From Gammaproteobacteria bacterium (lineage in GTDB: Bacteria; Pseudomonadota; Gammaproteobacteria; Steroidobacterales; Woeseiaceae): a stretch of DNA of 36,065 nt. Positions 1 to 12,161 of this stretch are shown here, in pieces (position 1 is the stretch's first letter; every line of letters starts with the position of its first letter). A program made the position numbers and the translations under genes. The stretch lies in contig JABIQN010000044.1 in assembly GCA_018699395.1 (NCBI GenBank), forward strand, positions 1 through 36,065, written 5' to 3'. The notes beneath the pieces were generated by a model. That model had not been told where the DNA came from, did not search any database, and saw only the letters and a program-made list of their open reading frames with translations.

Positions 1-1302
1 GCCGCGGCAGCAAGTGCCGATGAAGCTCGTGCAGCTGGAAATATCGGAGCACTAAACGGCCTGCCTATAGTTCATAAAGACATCTTTTGCACTGAGGGCA
101 TCAAGACGACCTGCGGGTCGAAAATGCTCGATAATTTTATTTCGCCATATAACGCGACTGTGGTGCAAAAAATGGCCGACGCAGGCGCCGTTATCCTCGG
201 CAAGTCCAATATGGACGAATTTGCGATGGGATCATCGAACGAGACCAGTTTTTTCGGCCCGGCTCGCAATCCATGGAATCTCGAATGTTCGCCAGGCGGT
301 TCGTCGGGCGGTTCGGCTGCGTCTGTAGCCGCTCGACTAGCTCCTGCCGCGACGGGTACGGATACGGGCGGATCGATTCGCCAGCCTGCGGCATTCACTG
401 GAACTGTCGGACTGAAGCCAACCTACGGACGCGTTTCTCGTTATGGCATGATCGCCTTTGCTTCGAGCCTGGATCAGGCAGGCATGATTACCCGGTCGGT
501 AGAAGACGCCGCGCGAATGCTCGGTGTGATGGCTGGTTTTGATGAACGTGATTCGACTTCTATTGATCAAGCTGTTCCTGATTACCTTGCGGGCATTGGC
601 GAATCGATAAAGGGACTACGCGTTGGCGTCGTGCGTCAGCATTCTGAAGAGGGGCTTGAGGGGTCGGGTGCGAGAGCTAAAGATGCTATCGACGTACTGG
701 AGTCGATGGGTGCGACAATCGTAGAAGTTGATCTTCCAAACATCGATCTTTCGGTTCCGACCTATTACGTTGTTGCGCCGGCAGAATGTTCGTCCAACTT
801 GTCGCGTTTTGACGGCGTGCGCTTCGGCCATCGTGCAGAAAATACTGAAGATTTGCTGGATCTATATTGCCGCAGTCGTGGAGAAGGCTTTGGCGACGAG
901 GTCAAGCGTCGCATCATGACCGGCGCATACGTTTTGTCCGCTGGTTACTATGATGCCTATTATATTAAGGCACAGCAGGTACGCCAGTTGATCGCCGATG
1001 ATTTTAAAAAGGCGTTTGCTGATGTCGATTTGATTGCTGGTCCGACGGCTCCATCGCCTGCTTTTAAACTTGGCGAAAAAGTTGATGACCCAATTCAAAT
1101 GTACCTGAACGATATCTATACCATTGGTGCGAACCTAGCTGGCCTGCCGGCTATGTCGGTACCTTGTGGCTCCGTCAATGATATGCCAGTTGGCCTGCAT
1201 CTCGTCGGTCCGCACTTTGGCGAGGAAATGTTGTTGCGCTGTGGACATCAGTATCAACAAGAAACAGATTGGCACATAGCCTGCCCGGAGGCGTTCAAAT
1301 GA
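1..1302 (+). CDS. gatA: Glutamyl-tRNA(Gln)/aspartyl-tRNA(Asn) amidotransferase subunit A, 5' end missing
   Basis: The reading frame is open from the first base, so the N-terminus lies outside the window. GatA is the amidase subunit of GatCAB: it frees ammonia from glutamine, which GatB uses to amidate mischarged Glu-tRNA(Gln) or Asp-tRNA(Asn) in the cytoplasm. The amidase-signature catalytic set is visible: Lys in HKDIF (codon 76-78), the Gly/Ser-rich [10 protein letters not shown] stretch from base 295, and [14 protein letters not shown] just after it with the cis-Ser and nucleophile Ser. The C-terminal part ends normally, with [10 protein letters not shown] and [12 protein letters not shown]. 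The TGA stop overlaps the gatB start as ATGA, so the two are translationally coupled. gatC is presumably upstream. Confidence 0.96.
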   Translation, partial: AAAASADEARAAGNIGALNGLPIVHKDIFCTEGIKTTCGSKMLDNFISPYNATVVQKMADAGAVILGKSNMDEFAMGSSNETSFFGPARNPWNLECSPGGSSGGSAASVAARLAPAATGTDTGGSIRQPAAFTGTVGLKPTYGRVSRYGMIAFASSLDQAGMITRSVEDAARMLGVMAGFDERDSTSIDQAVPDYLAGIGESIKGLRVGVVRQHSEEGLEGSGARAKDAIDVLESMGATIVEVDLPNIDLSVPTYYVVAPAECSSNLSRFDGVRFGHRAENTEDLLDLYCRSRGEGFGDEVKRRIMTGAYVLSAGYYDAYYIKAQQVRQLIADDFKKAFADVDLIAGPTAPSPAFKLGEKVDDPIQMYLNDIYTIGANLAGLPAMSVPCGSVNDMPVGLHLVGPHFGEEMLLRCGHQYQQETDWHIACPEAFK

Positions 1303-2738
1303 ACGCCGCTTGGGAAGTGGTTATAGGCCTTGAGATTCATGCTCAGTTGGCGACGAAAAGTAAGATTTTCTCAGGTTCTTCAACGGCTTATGGTGCTGAC
1401 CCCAACACTCAGGCAAGCCTCGTGGACTTGGGTTACCCAGGGGTATTACCGATCCTGAATAAAGAGGTCGTGCGTATGGCGACGTTGTTCGGTCTGGCCG
1501 TGAGCGCAACTGTGGCTCGACGCTCTGTCTTTGCACGCAAGAATTATTTTTACCCGGATTTGCCGAAGGGCTACCAGATCAGCCAATTAGAACTGCCGAT
1601 CGTTGAGCACGGCGAGATGCATATCATCGGCGTGGACGGCGTGGAAAAACGCATTGGTATTACACGTGCCCACCTCGAAGAGGACGCGGGCAAGTCGATT
1701 CATGAAGGTTTCGACGCTTCGTCCGGCATCGATCTGAATCGCGCAGGTACACCGCTTCTCGAGATCGTCTCTGAACCTGATCTAAGGTCAGCGAAAGACG
1801 CGGTCACGTACATGAAAAAGATTCATACCATCGTACATTACCTCGGCATTTCCGACGGCAATATGCAAGAAGGATCGTTTCGTTGTGACGCGAATGTATC
1901 GGTTCGACCGATGGGACAGAAAGAGCTCGGCACACGAGCTGAGTTAAAGAATCTAAACTCGTTTCGATATATTGAGAAGGCAATCAACATTGAGGTTGAG
2001 CGGCAAATTGATTTGATCGAAGATGGCGGAATAGTCGTTCAAGAAACTCGATTGTACGATTCGGATAAAGACGAAACACGTTCTATGCGTTCGAAAGAGG
2101 AGGCAAATGACTATCGTTACTTCCCAGATCCAGATTTATTGCCGGTAGAAATCAGTAATGAATACATAGAGGCAATCCGAGCGACAATGCCGGAGCTTCC
2201 CGATGCGAAGCAGGCACGATTTATGGACGAGTACGGGCTGAAAAGTGACGATGCCGCAATTTTGACGGCAAGCCGAACGTTGGCGGATTTCTATGAGGGT
2301 GTTGTCAAAGCAACAGATGCGACAACACAGGTTGCCGCGAATTGGGTTATCGGTGATTTGGGCGCCGCTTTAAATCGTGATGGCCTAGATATTAGCGATA
2401 GTAAGATCTCATCGAACGAACTTGCGGGCCTCGTGGATAGAATTCATGACGACACGATTTCCGGAAAAATCGCCAAGCAAGTGTTTGAGGCGATGTGGGA
2501 TGGCGGAGGCTCAGCTGACGACGTCATCGAGTCGAAGAGTCTTAAGCAAATCACGGACAGCGGCGCGATAGAATTGGTCGTTGATAAGGTGATCGCTGAT
2601 AATCTTGATCAGGTTGCTGAGTACAAAGCGGGCAAAGACAGGCTCATCGGATTCTTCGTGGGTAAGGTTATGCAAGAGACAAAAGGCCAGGCCAATCCTG
2701 GGCAGGTCAGCCAGATACTGAGAGATAAACTTAAGTAG
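1299..2738 (+). CDS. gatB: Glutamyl-tRNA(Gln)/aspartyl-tRNA(Asn) amidotransferase subunit B
   Basis: GatB carries the kinase/transamidase activity of GatCAB: it activates the misacylated tRNA and transfers ammonia from GatA. The protein is 479 residues, normal for the family. It opens with the conserved [10 protein letters not shown] and shows [57 protein letters not shown] and the [10 protein letters not shown] region, followed by the helical and YqeY-like tRNA-binding tail ending in [15 protein letters not shown] place the start at the ATG overlapping the gatA stop, with a CGGAGG-type ribosome-binding site about 8 bases upstream. An in-frame codon 30 bases earlier would add residues absent from the family. 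Confidence 0.97.
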   Translation: MNAAWEVVIGLEIHAQLATKSKIFSGSSTAYGADPNTQASLVDLGYPGVLPILNKEVVRMATLFGLAVSATVARRSVFARKNYFYPDLPKGYQISQLELPIVEHGEMHIIGVDGVEKRIGITRAHLEEDAGKSIHEGFDASSGIDLNRAGTPLLEIVSEPDLRSAKDAVTYMKKIHTIVHYLGISDGNMQEGSFRCDANVSVRPMGQKELGTRAELKNLNSFRYIEKAINIEVERQIDLIEDGGIVVQETRLYDSDKDETRSMRSKEEANDYRYFPDPDLLPVEISNEYIEAIRATMPELPDAKQARFMDEYGLKSDDAAILTASRTLADFYEGVVKATDATTQVAANWVIGDLGAALNRDGLDISDSKISSNELAGLVDRIHDDTISGKIAKQVFEAMWDGGGSADDVIESKSLKQITDSGAIELVVDKVIADNLDQVAEYKAGKDRLIGFFVGKVMQETKGQANPGQVSQILRDKLK

Positions 2739-2848
2739 CTAAAGTATACCTGATGATATCGTAATTCCGTTCGGGCTCCTCTGAGCATGGTTTTTCAATG
2801 TAAGTTGTACCAGCCGGGACGTCCGTGATGATTCTTATGATGTAGTTG

Positions 2849-2877
2849 TTGGGTTTTTGGTTTGGTCTCTATATAAT
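2849..2877 (+). promoter_or_regulatory. Sigma-70-type promoter of the sahR-metF-metH operon
   Basis: A perfect TATAAT -10 box (2872-2877) lies 17 bases downstream of TTGGGT (2849-2854), which matches the -35 consensus at its first three positions. The predicted transcript would start near 2884, giving a leader of about 30 bases before the ATG at 2916. The -10 box is embedded in a dyad of TATATAAT and ATTATATA (2870-2877 and 2885-2892). Confidence 0.6.
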
Positions 2878-2889
2878 ATCTGGCATTAT

Positions 2890-2909
2890 ATATAAAAGAA
2901 TCTTTATAT
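2890..2909. promoter_or_regulatory. Putative SahR/ArsR-type operator (inverted repeat)
   Basis: Arms ATATAAA (2890-2896) and TTTATAT (2903-2909) are exact reverse complements separated by six bases. An offset inner repeat AAAGA-A-TCTTT spans 2895-2905. The site sits just downstream of the predicted transcription start and just upstream of the regulator's own start codon, where a bound ArsR-family dimer would block transcription. SahR-type regulators are known to control methionine-cycle genes and often themselves. Assigning this exact site is inference from position and symmetry. Confidence 0.55.
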
Positions 2910-2915
2910 TATTAT

Positions 2916-4684
<1,769 letters not shown>

Positions 4685-4694
4685 GGTTGTAGTA

Positions 4695-7600
4695 ATGGAG
4701 CGGATCGAACGAATCAAATCAATGATGCGGACGCTCGATGAGCGCATCATGCTACTCGACGGCGCCATGGGAACGATGATCCAGGGTTTTGGGCTAAGCG
4801 AAGATGACTACCGTGGTGAAAGATTTGCGGACTCAAAGCGTGACCTCAAAGGCAACAACGATCTCCTATCATTGACGCGTCCCGAAATTATCCGCGATAT
4901 ACATAATCAGTTTCTCGCAGCAGGCGCTGACATAATCGAGACCAATACATTTAATTCGAATGCTCCGTCGATGGCGGACTATGGAATGGAGGGATTGGTC
5001 GTAGAGCTGAATACTGCCGCAGCGCGAATTGCACGTGAGTGCGCTGATGCTCATGCGGCCAAAACTGCAGTGCCGCGTTACGTGGCTGGCGTATTGGGGC
5101 CGACCAATCGCACGGCGTCGATTTCTCCCGATGTAAATGATCCGGGTTTTCGCAATATCAAATTCGATGAGCTTGCAGCGACCTACGAGATGGCTGCGGT
5201 TGCCTTGATAGAAGGCGGCGTCGATTTCCTGATGATCGAGACAATTTTTGACACCCTAAATGCCAAAGCGGCTGTTGTTGGTCTGAAGCGTGCATTTCGA
5301 GCCACCGACATAGAACTACCAGTAATGATTTCAGGCACCATAACTGATGCGTCGGGTCGTACATTGTCTGGGCAAACCACCGAGGCATTCTGGAATTCAG
5401 TACGTCATATCAATCCCTTTATGATCGGATTGAACTGCGCCTTGGGTGCGAAGGATCTGCGGCAATACATAGTGGAGCTCTCGAAAATAGCGGATACACG
5501 CGTCAGTGCGCACCCAAACGCAGGTCTACCCAATGAGTTTGGTGAGTACGACGAAACACCAGAAGAGATGGCCGAGGTTATCGGTGAGTTCGCAAATAGT
5601 GGTCTTGTTAATCTCGTCGGTGGCTGTTGCGGAACGCGGCCAGAGCACATTCGTGCGCTTGTAACCGTCATCAATCGCATCGCACCTCGGGAAATTCCAG
5701 AGTTGCCCGTTCGTTGCCGATTATCCGGATTGGAGCCATTCAATATTGGTGCAGATACTCTATTCGTGAATGTCGGTGAGCGATGTAACGTCACTGGGTC
5801 CGCAGTGTTCCGTCGTCTGATTGAAAACGATGACTATACCGCCGCAGTAGCGGTTGCCCGACAACAGGTAGAGAGCGGCGCGCAAATAATCGATATTAAT
5901 ATGGATGAAGGCATGCTCGATTCCGAAAAGGCAATGGTTAAATTCCTTCACCTCATCGCCTCGGAGCCCGACATCGCACGACTACCAATCATGATTGATT
6001 CGTCGAAGTGGACCGTGATCGAAGAGGGCCTCAAATGTGTACAGGGCAAGGCTGTTGTGAACTCTATCAGCCTCAAAGAAGGTGAGGCGCAATTCATTGA
6101 GCAAGCGCAACTGGTTCAGGACTATGGTGCGGCCGTCATTGTCATGGCATTCGATGAGTCTGGCCAGGCGGACACGATAGACAGAAAAATTGATATCTGT
6201 AAGCGCTCGTATGAGATTCTGACGAAGCAGGTTGGTGTGGATCCGGCGGACATTATTTTTGATCCGAACATTTTCGCAATCGCAACTGGTATTGAAGAGC
6301 ATGCGAGTTATGGTCTCGGCTTTATCGAAGCAACTCGTACAATCAAAAAGTCATTGCCGCACTCGATGATCAGTGGTGGCGTGAGCAACGTATCATTTTC
6401 TTTTCGTGGCAATAACGTTGTTCGTGAGGCAATTCATTCGGTTTTTCTATATCACGCGATTCGCGCGGGTATGGACATGGGTATTGTCAACGCCGGGCAG
6501 CTAGCGATCTACACAGACCTGCCTGAAGACCTTCGTAATGCGGTGGAAAATGTTGTACTCAATCGTGATGCAGATGGTACAGAGAAGCTGCTTACTGTTG
6601 CAGAGAGCTATAAGGACCAAAAGAGCGGTGTCGTCGTAAAAGCCAAGGACATGTCTTGGCGTGAGCTGACGGTCAATAAGCGGCTTCAATACGCGCTTGT
6701 TAATGGTATCGATGAATTCGTTATTGATGATACCGAGGAGGCACGGCTGGCGACTGACCGGCCGCTTGACGTTATTGAAGGTCCCCTAATGGCGGGGATG
6801 AACGTTGTTGGTGATTTATTTGGCGACGGAAAAATGTTTTTGCCACAGGTTGTTAAGTCTGCACGTGTAATGAAAAAAGGTGTCGGTCATCTAGTACCTT
6901 TCATTGAAGATGAGAAGGGCGGCAAAATGATCTCGAACGGCAAGATTGTCATAGCGACAGTGAAGGGCGATGTACACGATATTGGTAAGAACATCGTCGG
7001 CGTTGTTTTGCAATGCAATAACTTTGAAGTGATTGATCTAGGCGTCATGGTATCTTGCGAGAAGATTCTGGAAGCGGCGAAGCGCGAAGGCGCAAGTATT
7101 GTTGGTTTGTCCGGTTTGATAACCCCATCGCTAGATGAAATGGTATATGTCGCCAGCGAAATGCAACGACTTAACTATAATTGCCCGCTACTCATTGGCG
7201 GGGCGACCACTTCGCCGGCGCATACAGCCGTAAAAATCGAGCCCAAATACGAAGGGCCAGTCATTTATGTTAAAGACGCGTCCCGCTCGGTCGGTGTAGC
7301 ACAGGCCCTGATCGGATCCGACACACGTGATGCATTGATAGATAAAACGCGCAAGGAGAATGCGCGACGACGCGATCAGCACGCGAATAAAAAGCGACTG
7401 TCCCCGCAATTGTCATTAAATCAGGCGAGGGCGCGGAAGCATGAGTGTGACTGGAATAACTACGATGCACCCAAACCCGAGTTTAGTGGGGCGCGAGTAT
7501 TCGATGACATCGACTTGAATGATCTTCGCGACTACATTGACTGGATGCCGTTTTTTAACGCGTGGGAGTTTCACGGTAAGTTCCCTCAGATCTTGAGCGA

Positions 7601-8408
7601 TGCGACGGTTGGCGAAGCAGCGTCTTCGCTGTTTAACGACGCGACTGAGATGCTTGAAAAAATTATCCAAGAGAAGTGGCTTAGCGCTCGTGCTGTGGTC
7701 GGATTCTATCCAGCTAACGCGATAGATCATGACGACATCTTAGTTTATACAGACGAGGAGCGCGTCGAAGTCGCTCATCGGCTTTGTCACTTGCGCCAGC
7801 AACGTTCGAAAGCTGAGGGCCATGCACAGGGTTGTCTTGGCGATTTTATTGCGCCAAGCGAAACGGGTATTTCGGACTACATCGGTGGATTCGCTGTTAC
7901 GGCGGGCATCGGTATCGACGAGCATGTCGAACGATTCGAAAAAGATCACGACGATTATAGTTCGATAATTCTTAAAGCATTGGCTGATCGGCTTGCCGAG
8001 GCGTTGGCAGAGTACATGCACGCGCGTGTGAGAATGGAGTTTTGGGCCTATGAGCCCGACGAGGATCTGAATAACCGTGATTTGATTGCCGAAAAATATC
8101 GCGGTATTCGTCCGGCTCCTGGCTATCCAGCTTGCCCGGACCACACCGAGAAGGGCACTTTGTGGGAGTTGCTTGATGTTGAAGCAAACATCGGCCTGCA
8201 ATTAACCGAATCATATGCGATGTATCCCACCGCGGCTGTAAGCGGATTTTACTTCGCACATCCAGATGCAAAATATTTCGCCGTTGGTAAAGTGGATCGT
8301 GACCAAATTAAATCCTACGCGAAGCGTAAGGGTTGGAGTATTGCTGAGGCAGAGCGTTGGTTGGCACCAAATCTAGGTTATGAGTCTGATGCAGCGGATG
8401 CCGCTTGA
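4695..8408 (+). CDS. metH: Cobalamin-dependent methionine synthase
   Basis: This 1237-residue enzyme transfers a methyl group from 5-methyl-THF to homocysteine through cobalamin. All modules are present in order. The homocysteine-binding barrel has zinc ligands C248 (GLNC), C311 and C312 (GGCCGT). A pterin-binding domain (about 355-650) follows, then the cap and B12 domain with the cobalt-ligating H761 in DVHDIGKN. The C-terminal reactivation domain has [15 protein letters not shown] near 1138. These positions lie within 1-4 residues of the E. coli enzyme. The ATG at 4695 has GAGG about 8 bases upstream. A GTG at 4662 would overlap metF by 23 bases and is less likely. The organism must make or import B12. 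Expression is probably under the SahR site upstream. Confidence 0.97.
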   Translation: MERIERIKSMMRTLDERIMLLDGAMGTMIQGFGLSEDDYRGERFADSKRDLKGNNDLLSLTRPEIIRDIHNQFLAAGADIIETNTFNSNAPSMADYGMEGLVVELNTAAARIARECADAHAAKTAVPRYVAGVLGPTNRTASISPDVNDPGFRNIKFDELAATYEMAAVALIEGGVDFLMIETIFDTLNAKAAVVGLKRAFRATDIELPVMISGTITDASGRTLSGQTTEAFWNSVRHINPFMIGLNCALGAKDLRQYIVELSKIADTRVSAHPNAGLPNEFGEYDETPEEMAEVIGEFANSGLVNLVGGCCGTRPEHIRALVTVINRIAPREIPELPVRCRLSGLEPFNIGADTLFVNVGERCNVTGSAVFRRLIENDDYTAAVAVARQQVESGAQIIDINMDEGMLDSEKAMVKFLHLIASEPDIARLPIMIDSSKWTVIEEGLKCVQGKAVVNSISLKEGEAQFIEQAQLVQDYGAAVIVMAFDESGQADTIDRKIDICKRSYEILTKQVGVDPADIIFDPNIFAIATGIEEHASYGLGFIEATRTIKKSLPHSMISGGVSNVSFSFRGNNVVREAIHSVFLYHAIRAGMDMGIVNAGQLAIYTDLPEDLRNAVENVVLNRDADGTEKLLTVAESYKDQKSGVVVKAKDMSWRELTVNKRLQYALVNGIDEFVIDDTEEARLATDRPLDVIEGPLMAGMNVVGDLFGDGKMFLPQVVKSARVMKKGVGHLVPFIEDEKGGKMISNGKIVIATVKGDVHDIGKNIVGVVLQCNNFEVIDLGVMVSCEKILEAAKREGASIVGLSGLITPSLDEMVYVASEMQRLNYNCPLLIGGATTSPAHTAVKIEPKYEGPVIYVKDASRSVGVAQALIGSDTRDALIDKTRKENARRRDQHANKKRLSPQLSLNQARARKHECDWNNYDAPKPEFSGARVFDDIDLNDLRDYIDWMPFFNAWEFHGKFPQILSDATVGEAASSLFNDATEMLEKIIQEKWLSARAVVGFYPANAIDHDDILVYTDEERVEVAHRLCHLRQQRSKAEGHAQGCLGDFIAPSETGISDYIGGFAVTAGIGIDEHVERFEKDHDDYSSIILKALADRLAEALAEYMHARVRMEFWAYEPDEDLNNRDLIAEKYRGIRPAPGYPACPDHTEKGTLWELLDVEANIGLQLTESYAMYPTAAVSGFYFAHPDAKYFAVGKVDRDQIKSYAKRKGWSIAEAERWLAPNLGYESDAADAA

Positions 8409-8628
8409 TAGTTTTTCGATCAAGCGCAGTACAGGCGATGTTGAACGCGTTCGTCATGAGGTAGATTTAAAAGCACGCCGGGTTAGCAGCCACAAAATCA
8501 TAATTTGAACGACCGTGTTTAGCGCTAATGGTAGCCAGACAATTCACATGTACGAAACAGTATGCGTTGTATCAAGTATCGCAGAAAGGAAGCGCTTTAC
8601 TATTAAAGAGAAGAGCCTTTAAGAAAGT
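8409..8628. other. Intergenic region between convergent metH and the moeB-like gene
   Basis: The 220 bases separate the ends of two convergent genes. I find no convincing coding sequence; a plus-strand frame from 8528 runs antisense into the moeB-like gene and has no family features. An imperfect hairpin around 8588-8622 could serve as a terminator but is weak. Confidence 0.4.
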
Positions 8629-9369
8629 TTATGCGGCGTCGATTGTTCCGCACGCCGGGCAGTCCTTTCGCTTCTTAAGCTTGAGAGTTCGGAACTCTGA
8701 CGTGGTGGCGTCGTATAGGTGCAGCTTTAAAGTATCCGACTCAATACCCGCGAAATACTTGAGAGCTTCTACTGCCATCATCGTTCCGATGACGCCGGGA
8801 ACGGGAGATAGAATACCATTGCCGGCACAGCTATCCATGGATTCATCTGCTTCGACATACAAGCAGCGATAGCATGGCTCGGCCTCGAATGCCGGCCCGA
8901 ACACTGCCAGTTGTCCTTCGAGACGAATGGCTGACCCCGATATCAAACGTCGACGGGCAAGCACGCAGGCGTCATTAACCTGAAACCGAGTCGCGAAATT
9001 ATCACATCCATCCAAAATGATGTCGGACGCTCCAACCTCAGAGGCCAAAATGTCGTCTTGCAAGCGCTCAGTAATGGCAGTTACTTGAATATCCGGATTG
9101 ATCGCACGAAGGCGCGCTGCAGCGACCTCTGCTTTGTACTGACCAAGGTCAGCCGGCGTATAAAGAACCTGGCGACCAAGATTGGTCTCATCGATCGTAT
9201 CGAAATCATTGATTTTAACATGACCCACGCCACTCGACGCGAGGTATACCGCGGCAGCGCAACCGATACCGCCGGCACCGATTAGTAATACGGTGCCGGA
9301 AGCGATTCGTTGCTGGCCATCTGAGCCCACCTGCTTGAGAATAAGGTGTCGGGCATCACGGCTCAGCAT
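8629..9369 (-). CDS. MoeB/ThiF-family adenylyltransferase (sulfur-carrier activating)
   Basis: These enzymes adenylate the C-terminal Gly-Gly of a sulfur-carrier protein, MoaD for molybdopterin or ThiS for thiamine. The 246-residue protein has a Rossmann ATP-binding motif LLIGAGGIGCAAAVYLASSG and the family signature NDFDTIDETNLGRQ. It also has a candidate catalytic Cys in MDSCAGNGILSPVPGVIG and two structural zinc Cys pairs, CYRC and CPAC near the C-terminus. Gamma-proteobacterial moeB commonly follows prmC, and here it ends a prmC-ppiB-moeB run with a 7-base gap after ppiB. Sequence alone does not separate MoeB from ThiF. Position and the nearby XdhC and MocA genes favour molybdopterin. Confidence 0.88.
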   Translation of the reverse strand: MLSRDARHLILKQVGSDGQQRIASGTVLLIGAGGIGCAAAVYLASSGVGHVKINDFDTIDETNLGRQVLYTPADLGQYKAEVAAARLRAINPDIQVTAITERLQDDILASEVGASDIILDGCDNFATRFQVNDACVLARRRLISGSAIRLEGQLAVFGPAFEAEPCYRCLYVEADESMDSCAGNGILSPVPGVIGTMMAVEALKYFAGIESDTLKLHLYDATTSEFRTLKLKKRKDCPACGTIDAA

Positions 9370-9376
9370 GTCAAAA

Positions 9377-9862
9377 TTACTCGCTTATTGTGATTTCGAT
9401 GATCGTCACAGTATCGAGTGGAACGTCTTGATGACCACCGCGATTGCCGGTAGCGACTCCAGCGATAATATCGACAACCTCCATACCGTCGCTGACTTGA
9501 CCAAATACCGCATAACCAAAGTCTCGGCCGCCATGGTTGAGGAAATCGTTATTGTTCAAGTTGATGAAGAACTGCGACGTAGCGCTGTCGACAGCACCGG
9601 TTCGAGCCATTGCAAGCGTACCGCGCTCATTTTTCTCGCCATTGTCCGCTTCGTTCTTGATCGGGTCACGCGTTGGCTTGGAATCCATATTTTCATCCAT
9701 GCCGCCGCACTGAATCATGAAGTTTGGGATCACGCGGTGAAAAATGGTGCCGTTGAAGTGTCCGTCTGTAACGTACTGACGGAAGTTCTCGCAGGATAAT
9801 GGTGCTTTTTCATCGAAAAGCTCGACGCTGATGTCGCCGTGGTTGGTTTTGATAGTGATCAT
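9377..9862 (-). CDS. ppiB: Cytoplasmic peptidyl-prolyl cis-trans isomerase B (cyclophilin)
   Basis: This cyclophilin-type prolyl isomerase of 161 residues has no signal peptide, which matches cytoplasmic PpiB rather than periplasmic PpiA. It begins [21 protein letters not shown] and shows the catalytic [14 protein letters not shown], the [19 protein letters not shown] loop, [15 protein letters not shown], and the PpiB-like ending with [20 protein letters not shown]. It lies between prmC (38-base gap) and the moeB-like gene (7-base gap), so it is probably co-transcribed with both. No strong ribosome-binding site precedes the ATG. An intervening ppiB is not the usual arrangement for prmC-moeB. 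Confidence 0.95.
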   Translation of the reverse strand: MITIKTNHGDISVELFDEKAPLSCENFRQYVTDGHFNGTIFHRVIPNFMIQCGGMDENMDSKPTRDPIKNEADNGEKNERGTLAMARTGAVDSATSQFFINLNNNDFLNHGGRDFGYAVFGQVSDGMEVVDIIAGVATGNRGGHQDVPLDTVTIIEITISE

Positions 9863-9900
9863 AATATTGAGGATGTCGCGAAAAGTTGAATTGTGGACGC

Positions 9901-10737
9901 TTATTTACCACTCCCGCGGGCCACTGTCACGCGGGGCCGGCCGCTAAGGTCATTATGGCACATGATATCTGTCCAGCTCTCGGCCTTGAGTATGTTCGCT
10001 ACATCGTCCGCCTGATTGATTCCATGCTCCATCATCAGCCATCCGTCTTGGGTAAGTATATCGGCGCAATCACGCGCTAGAATTCGAATATCGTCGAGGC
10101 CATCCATGCCCGAGATGAGCGCTTTTTTTGGCTCATACTGAAGCGCCGCGAGGGCTGCATCGCCCTCTGCTACATAGGGTGGATTCGAGACAATGACATC
10201 GAATAATTTCCCCGTGACCGGCGCTGTCCAGCTTCCAGCGAGAAAAACGAGGTTGGAAAGCTCAGCCTGGCGTCCATTCTCCCTGGCTATAGCCAGAGCG
10301 TCAGGACTAATGTCGGTCGCGGTTACTTGGCTCCTCAATCGTTCCGCAGCGATCGAAATAGCAATGGCGCCGCTTCCCGTGCCAAGATCGAGGATTTGCC
10401 ATTCAGATTTGCGCGGAATTTCTCGCAGCGCCAACTCAACCAGCAATTCGGTCTCCGGTCGAGGCACCAATGTCGCCGGACTGACAAGAAAATCATGCGA
10501 CCAGAATTCTTGGGTGCCCGTAATGTAAGAAATTGGTTCCCCGCTGATACGCCGCTGCAGCCGCGCCTCGAATTGATTGCGCATTAGCTCATCCAGTACA
10601 TCTTCAGGATGCGCGAAGAGATAGCTTCGCGGTACATTAATCGTCTGGCATAGCAGAATTTCAGCGTCGAGGCAGGCCGAATCACTGCAGCCGGATAGGC
10701 GCGATACGGCGTCGCTTATGACAGCATCCAGTCTCAT
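9901..10737 (-). CDS. prmC: Peptide chain release factor N5-glutamine methyltransferase
   Basis: PrmC (HemK) methylates the glutamine of the GGQ motif in release factors RF1 and RF2. The 278-residue protein has the N-terminal helical release-factor-binding domain, ending in the family marker [13 protein letters not shown]. The SAM-binding fold follows, with [16 protein letters not shown] and the diagnostic NPPYVAEGD that positions the glutamine amide. Its usual partner prfA lies about 1.4 kb upstream on the same strand, separated by a plus-strand cystathionine beta-synthase gene. The start is 44 bases from that divergent gene's start, so two promoters must share a very short region. Confidence 0.95.
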   Translation of the reverse strand: MRLDAVISDAVSRLSGCSDSACLDAEILLCQTINVPRSYLFAHPEDVLDELMRNQFEARLQRRISGEPISYITGTQEFWSHDFLVSPATLVPRPETELLVELALREIPRKSEWQILDLGTGSGAIAISIAAERLRSQVTATDISPDALAIARENGRQAELSNLVFLAGSWTAPVTGKLFDVIVSNPPYVAEGDAALAALQYEPKKALISGMDGLDDIRILARDCADILTQDGWLMMEHGINQADDVANILKAESWTDIMCHNDLSGRPRVTVARGSGK

Positions 10738-10781
10738 CTAGTGTAAACTCGCTCGAAAACAACAACGTAGCTTATGCGTCT

Positions 10782-12143
10782 ATGAAAGTGTATTCCAACA
10801 TTCTTGAGATGGTCGGTGAAACGCCGATGCTCGAGGTCACTAATATCGACACAGGTCCGTGTCGCCTGTTCCTTAAGCTCGAACTAATGAATCCGGGTGG
10901 GTCGATAAAAGATCGTATCGGTATTTCGATGATCGAGCAGGCGGAAAAGCGTGGTGACATCAAGTCTGGCGATACGCTGGTTGAAGCCACGGCAGGAAAT
11001 ACCGGCCTAGGTCTTGCGCTGGCCGCTGCGCGCAAAGGCTATCGCCTGATTCTCGTTCTACCCGACAAAATGAGCCAAGAGAAAATATTCAATCTCCGCG
11101 CTATGGGGGCTAAAGTGGTGCTGACACGGTCCGATGTGGGTCGAGGTCATCCGGAGTATTATCAGGATCTTGGTAGGAGAATTGCGGAAGAAAAGGGTGC
11201 TTACTTCATTAATCAATTTGGTAATCCTGATAATCCTCTGGCACATGAGACTGGTACCGCACCAGAAATCCTCAAACAAATGGACGGTGACCTCGATGCG
11301 ATTGTTTTAGGCGTTGGATCTAGCGGCACAGTGAGTGGCATCGGTAAATACCTCGCTGAGAATGCTCCACAGGTTGATATGATTTTGGCTGATCCGGTCG
11401 GCTCTGTTCTGACTAATTGGATCAACAAGGGTGAAATGGACGTTGGCGGTAGCTGGCTTGTTGAAGGTATAGGCGAAGACTTTATTCCTGATATCGCCAA
11501 TTTCGAAAAAGTGACCAAGGCTTATGCGATAAGCGATGCCGAGTCTTTCGCCGCAGCACGTAATCTGTTGAGACGGGAAGGTGTTCTCGCCGGTTCGTCA
11601 TCTGGAACCTGTGTGGCGGCAGCCCTAAAATATTGTCGCGAGCAAACTGAGGCCAAGAGAGTTGTTACCTTTGCCTGCGACACTGGAAATAAGTATCTGT
11701 CCAAACTGTTTAATGATTTCTGGATGGAAGATCAGGGATTCATAGAGCGCGAAAGTTTTGGGGATCTTAGAGACCTCGTCGGTCGACCGCATGGCGAACG
11801 GGCAACTATTACAGTCGGACCGACGGACGTGTTGACCACAGCACACAATCGATTGCGTAATGCTGGGTTCTCGCAGCTACCCGTTATGGACGAGGGGCGC
11901 CTAGTCGGTATCGTTACAGAGGACGCTATTATTCAGTTCGTATATGGGCGTCCAGAGCTAATGACAGCACCCGTAGAGGACGCGATGGAGTCAGCGTTCA
12001 TAAAGCTCGATAAAGTAGCGAGCGTCAATAATCTTGTCGCCATGCTTCGCGTTCAGCCCTATGTAGCTATATTGGATGGCGAGGAATTCCTGGGTCTCAT
12101 CACTCGATCTGACGTTTTGAATTATCTACGAAGACAAGTTTGA
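10782..12143 (+). CDS. Cystathionine beta-synthase with C-terminal CBS-domain pair
   Basis: This PLP enzyme is expected to condense serine with homocysteine to cystathionine. The 453-residue protein has the PLP lysine K43 in PGGSIKDR, the substrate loop EATAGNTGLGLALA and the phosphate-binding GVGSSGTVSG. Two regulatory CBS domains follow from about residue 340 (TVGPTDVLTTAHNRLRNAGF, then a second unit to the end). The heme-binding N-terminal extension of animal enzymes is absent, as usual in bacteria. The CBS tandem argues against a plain CysK/CysM cysteine synthase, though O-acetylserine use cannot be excluded. It is inserted opposite to prfA and prmC and converges on prfA with an 18-base gap. 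No ribosome-binding site is obvious. Confidence 0.88.
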   Translation: MKVYSNILEMVGETPMLEVTNIDTGPCRLFLKLELMNPGGSIKDRIGISMIEQAEKRGDIKSGDTLVEATAGNTGLGLALAAARKGYRLILVLPDKMSQEKIFNLRAMGAKVVLTRSDVGRGHPEYYQDLGRRIAEEKGAYFINQFGNPDNPLAHETGTAPEILKQMDGDLDAIVLGVGSSGTVSGIGKYLAENAPQVDMILADPVGSVLTNWINKGEMDVGGSWLVEGIGEDFIPDIANFEKVTKAYAISDAESFAAARNLLRREGVLAGSSSGTCVAAALKYCREQTEAKRVVTFACDTGNKYLSKLFNDFWMEDQGFIERESFGDLRDLVGRPHGERATITVGPTDVLTTAHNRLRNAGFSQLPVMDEGRLVGIVTEDAIIQFVYGRPELMTAPVEDAMESAFIKLDKVASVNNLVAMLRVQPYVAILDGEEFLGLITRSDVLNYLRRQV

Positions 12144-12161
12144 TTTTACCGTTCAACAATC

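Noticed and set aside
9293-9799. 168-codon plus-strand frame over ppiB and the moeB-like start
   Set aside because: It is antisense to two clear genes, with no ribosome-binding site and no recognisable motifs.
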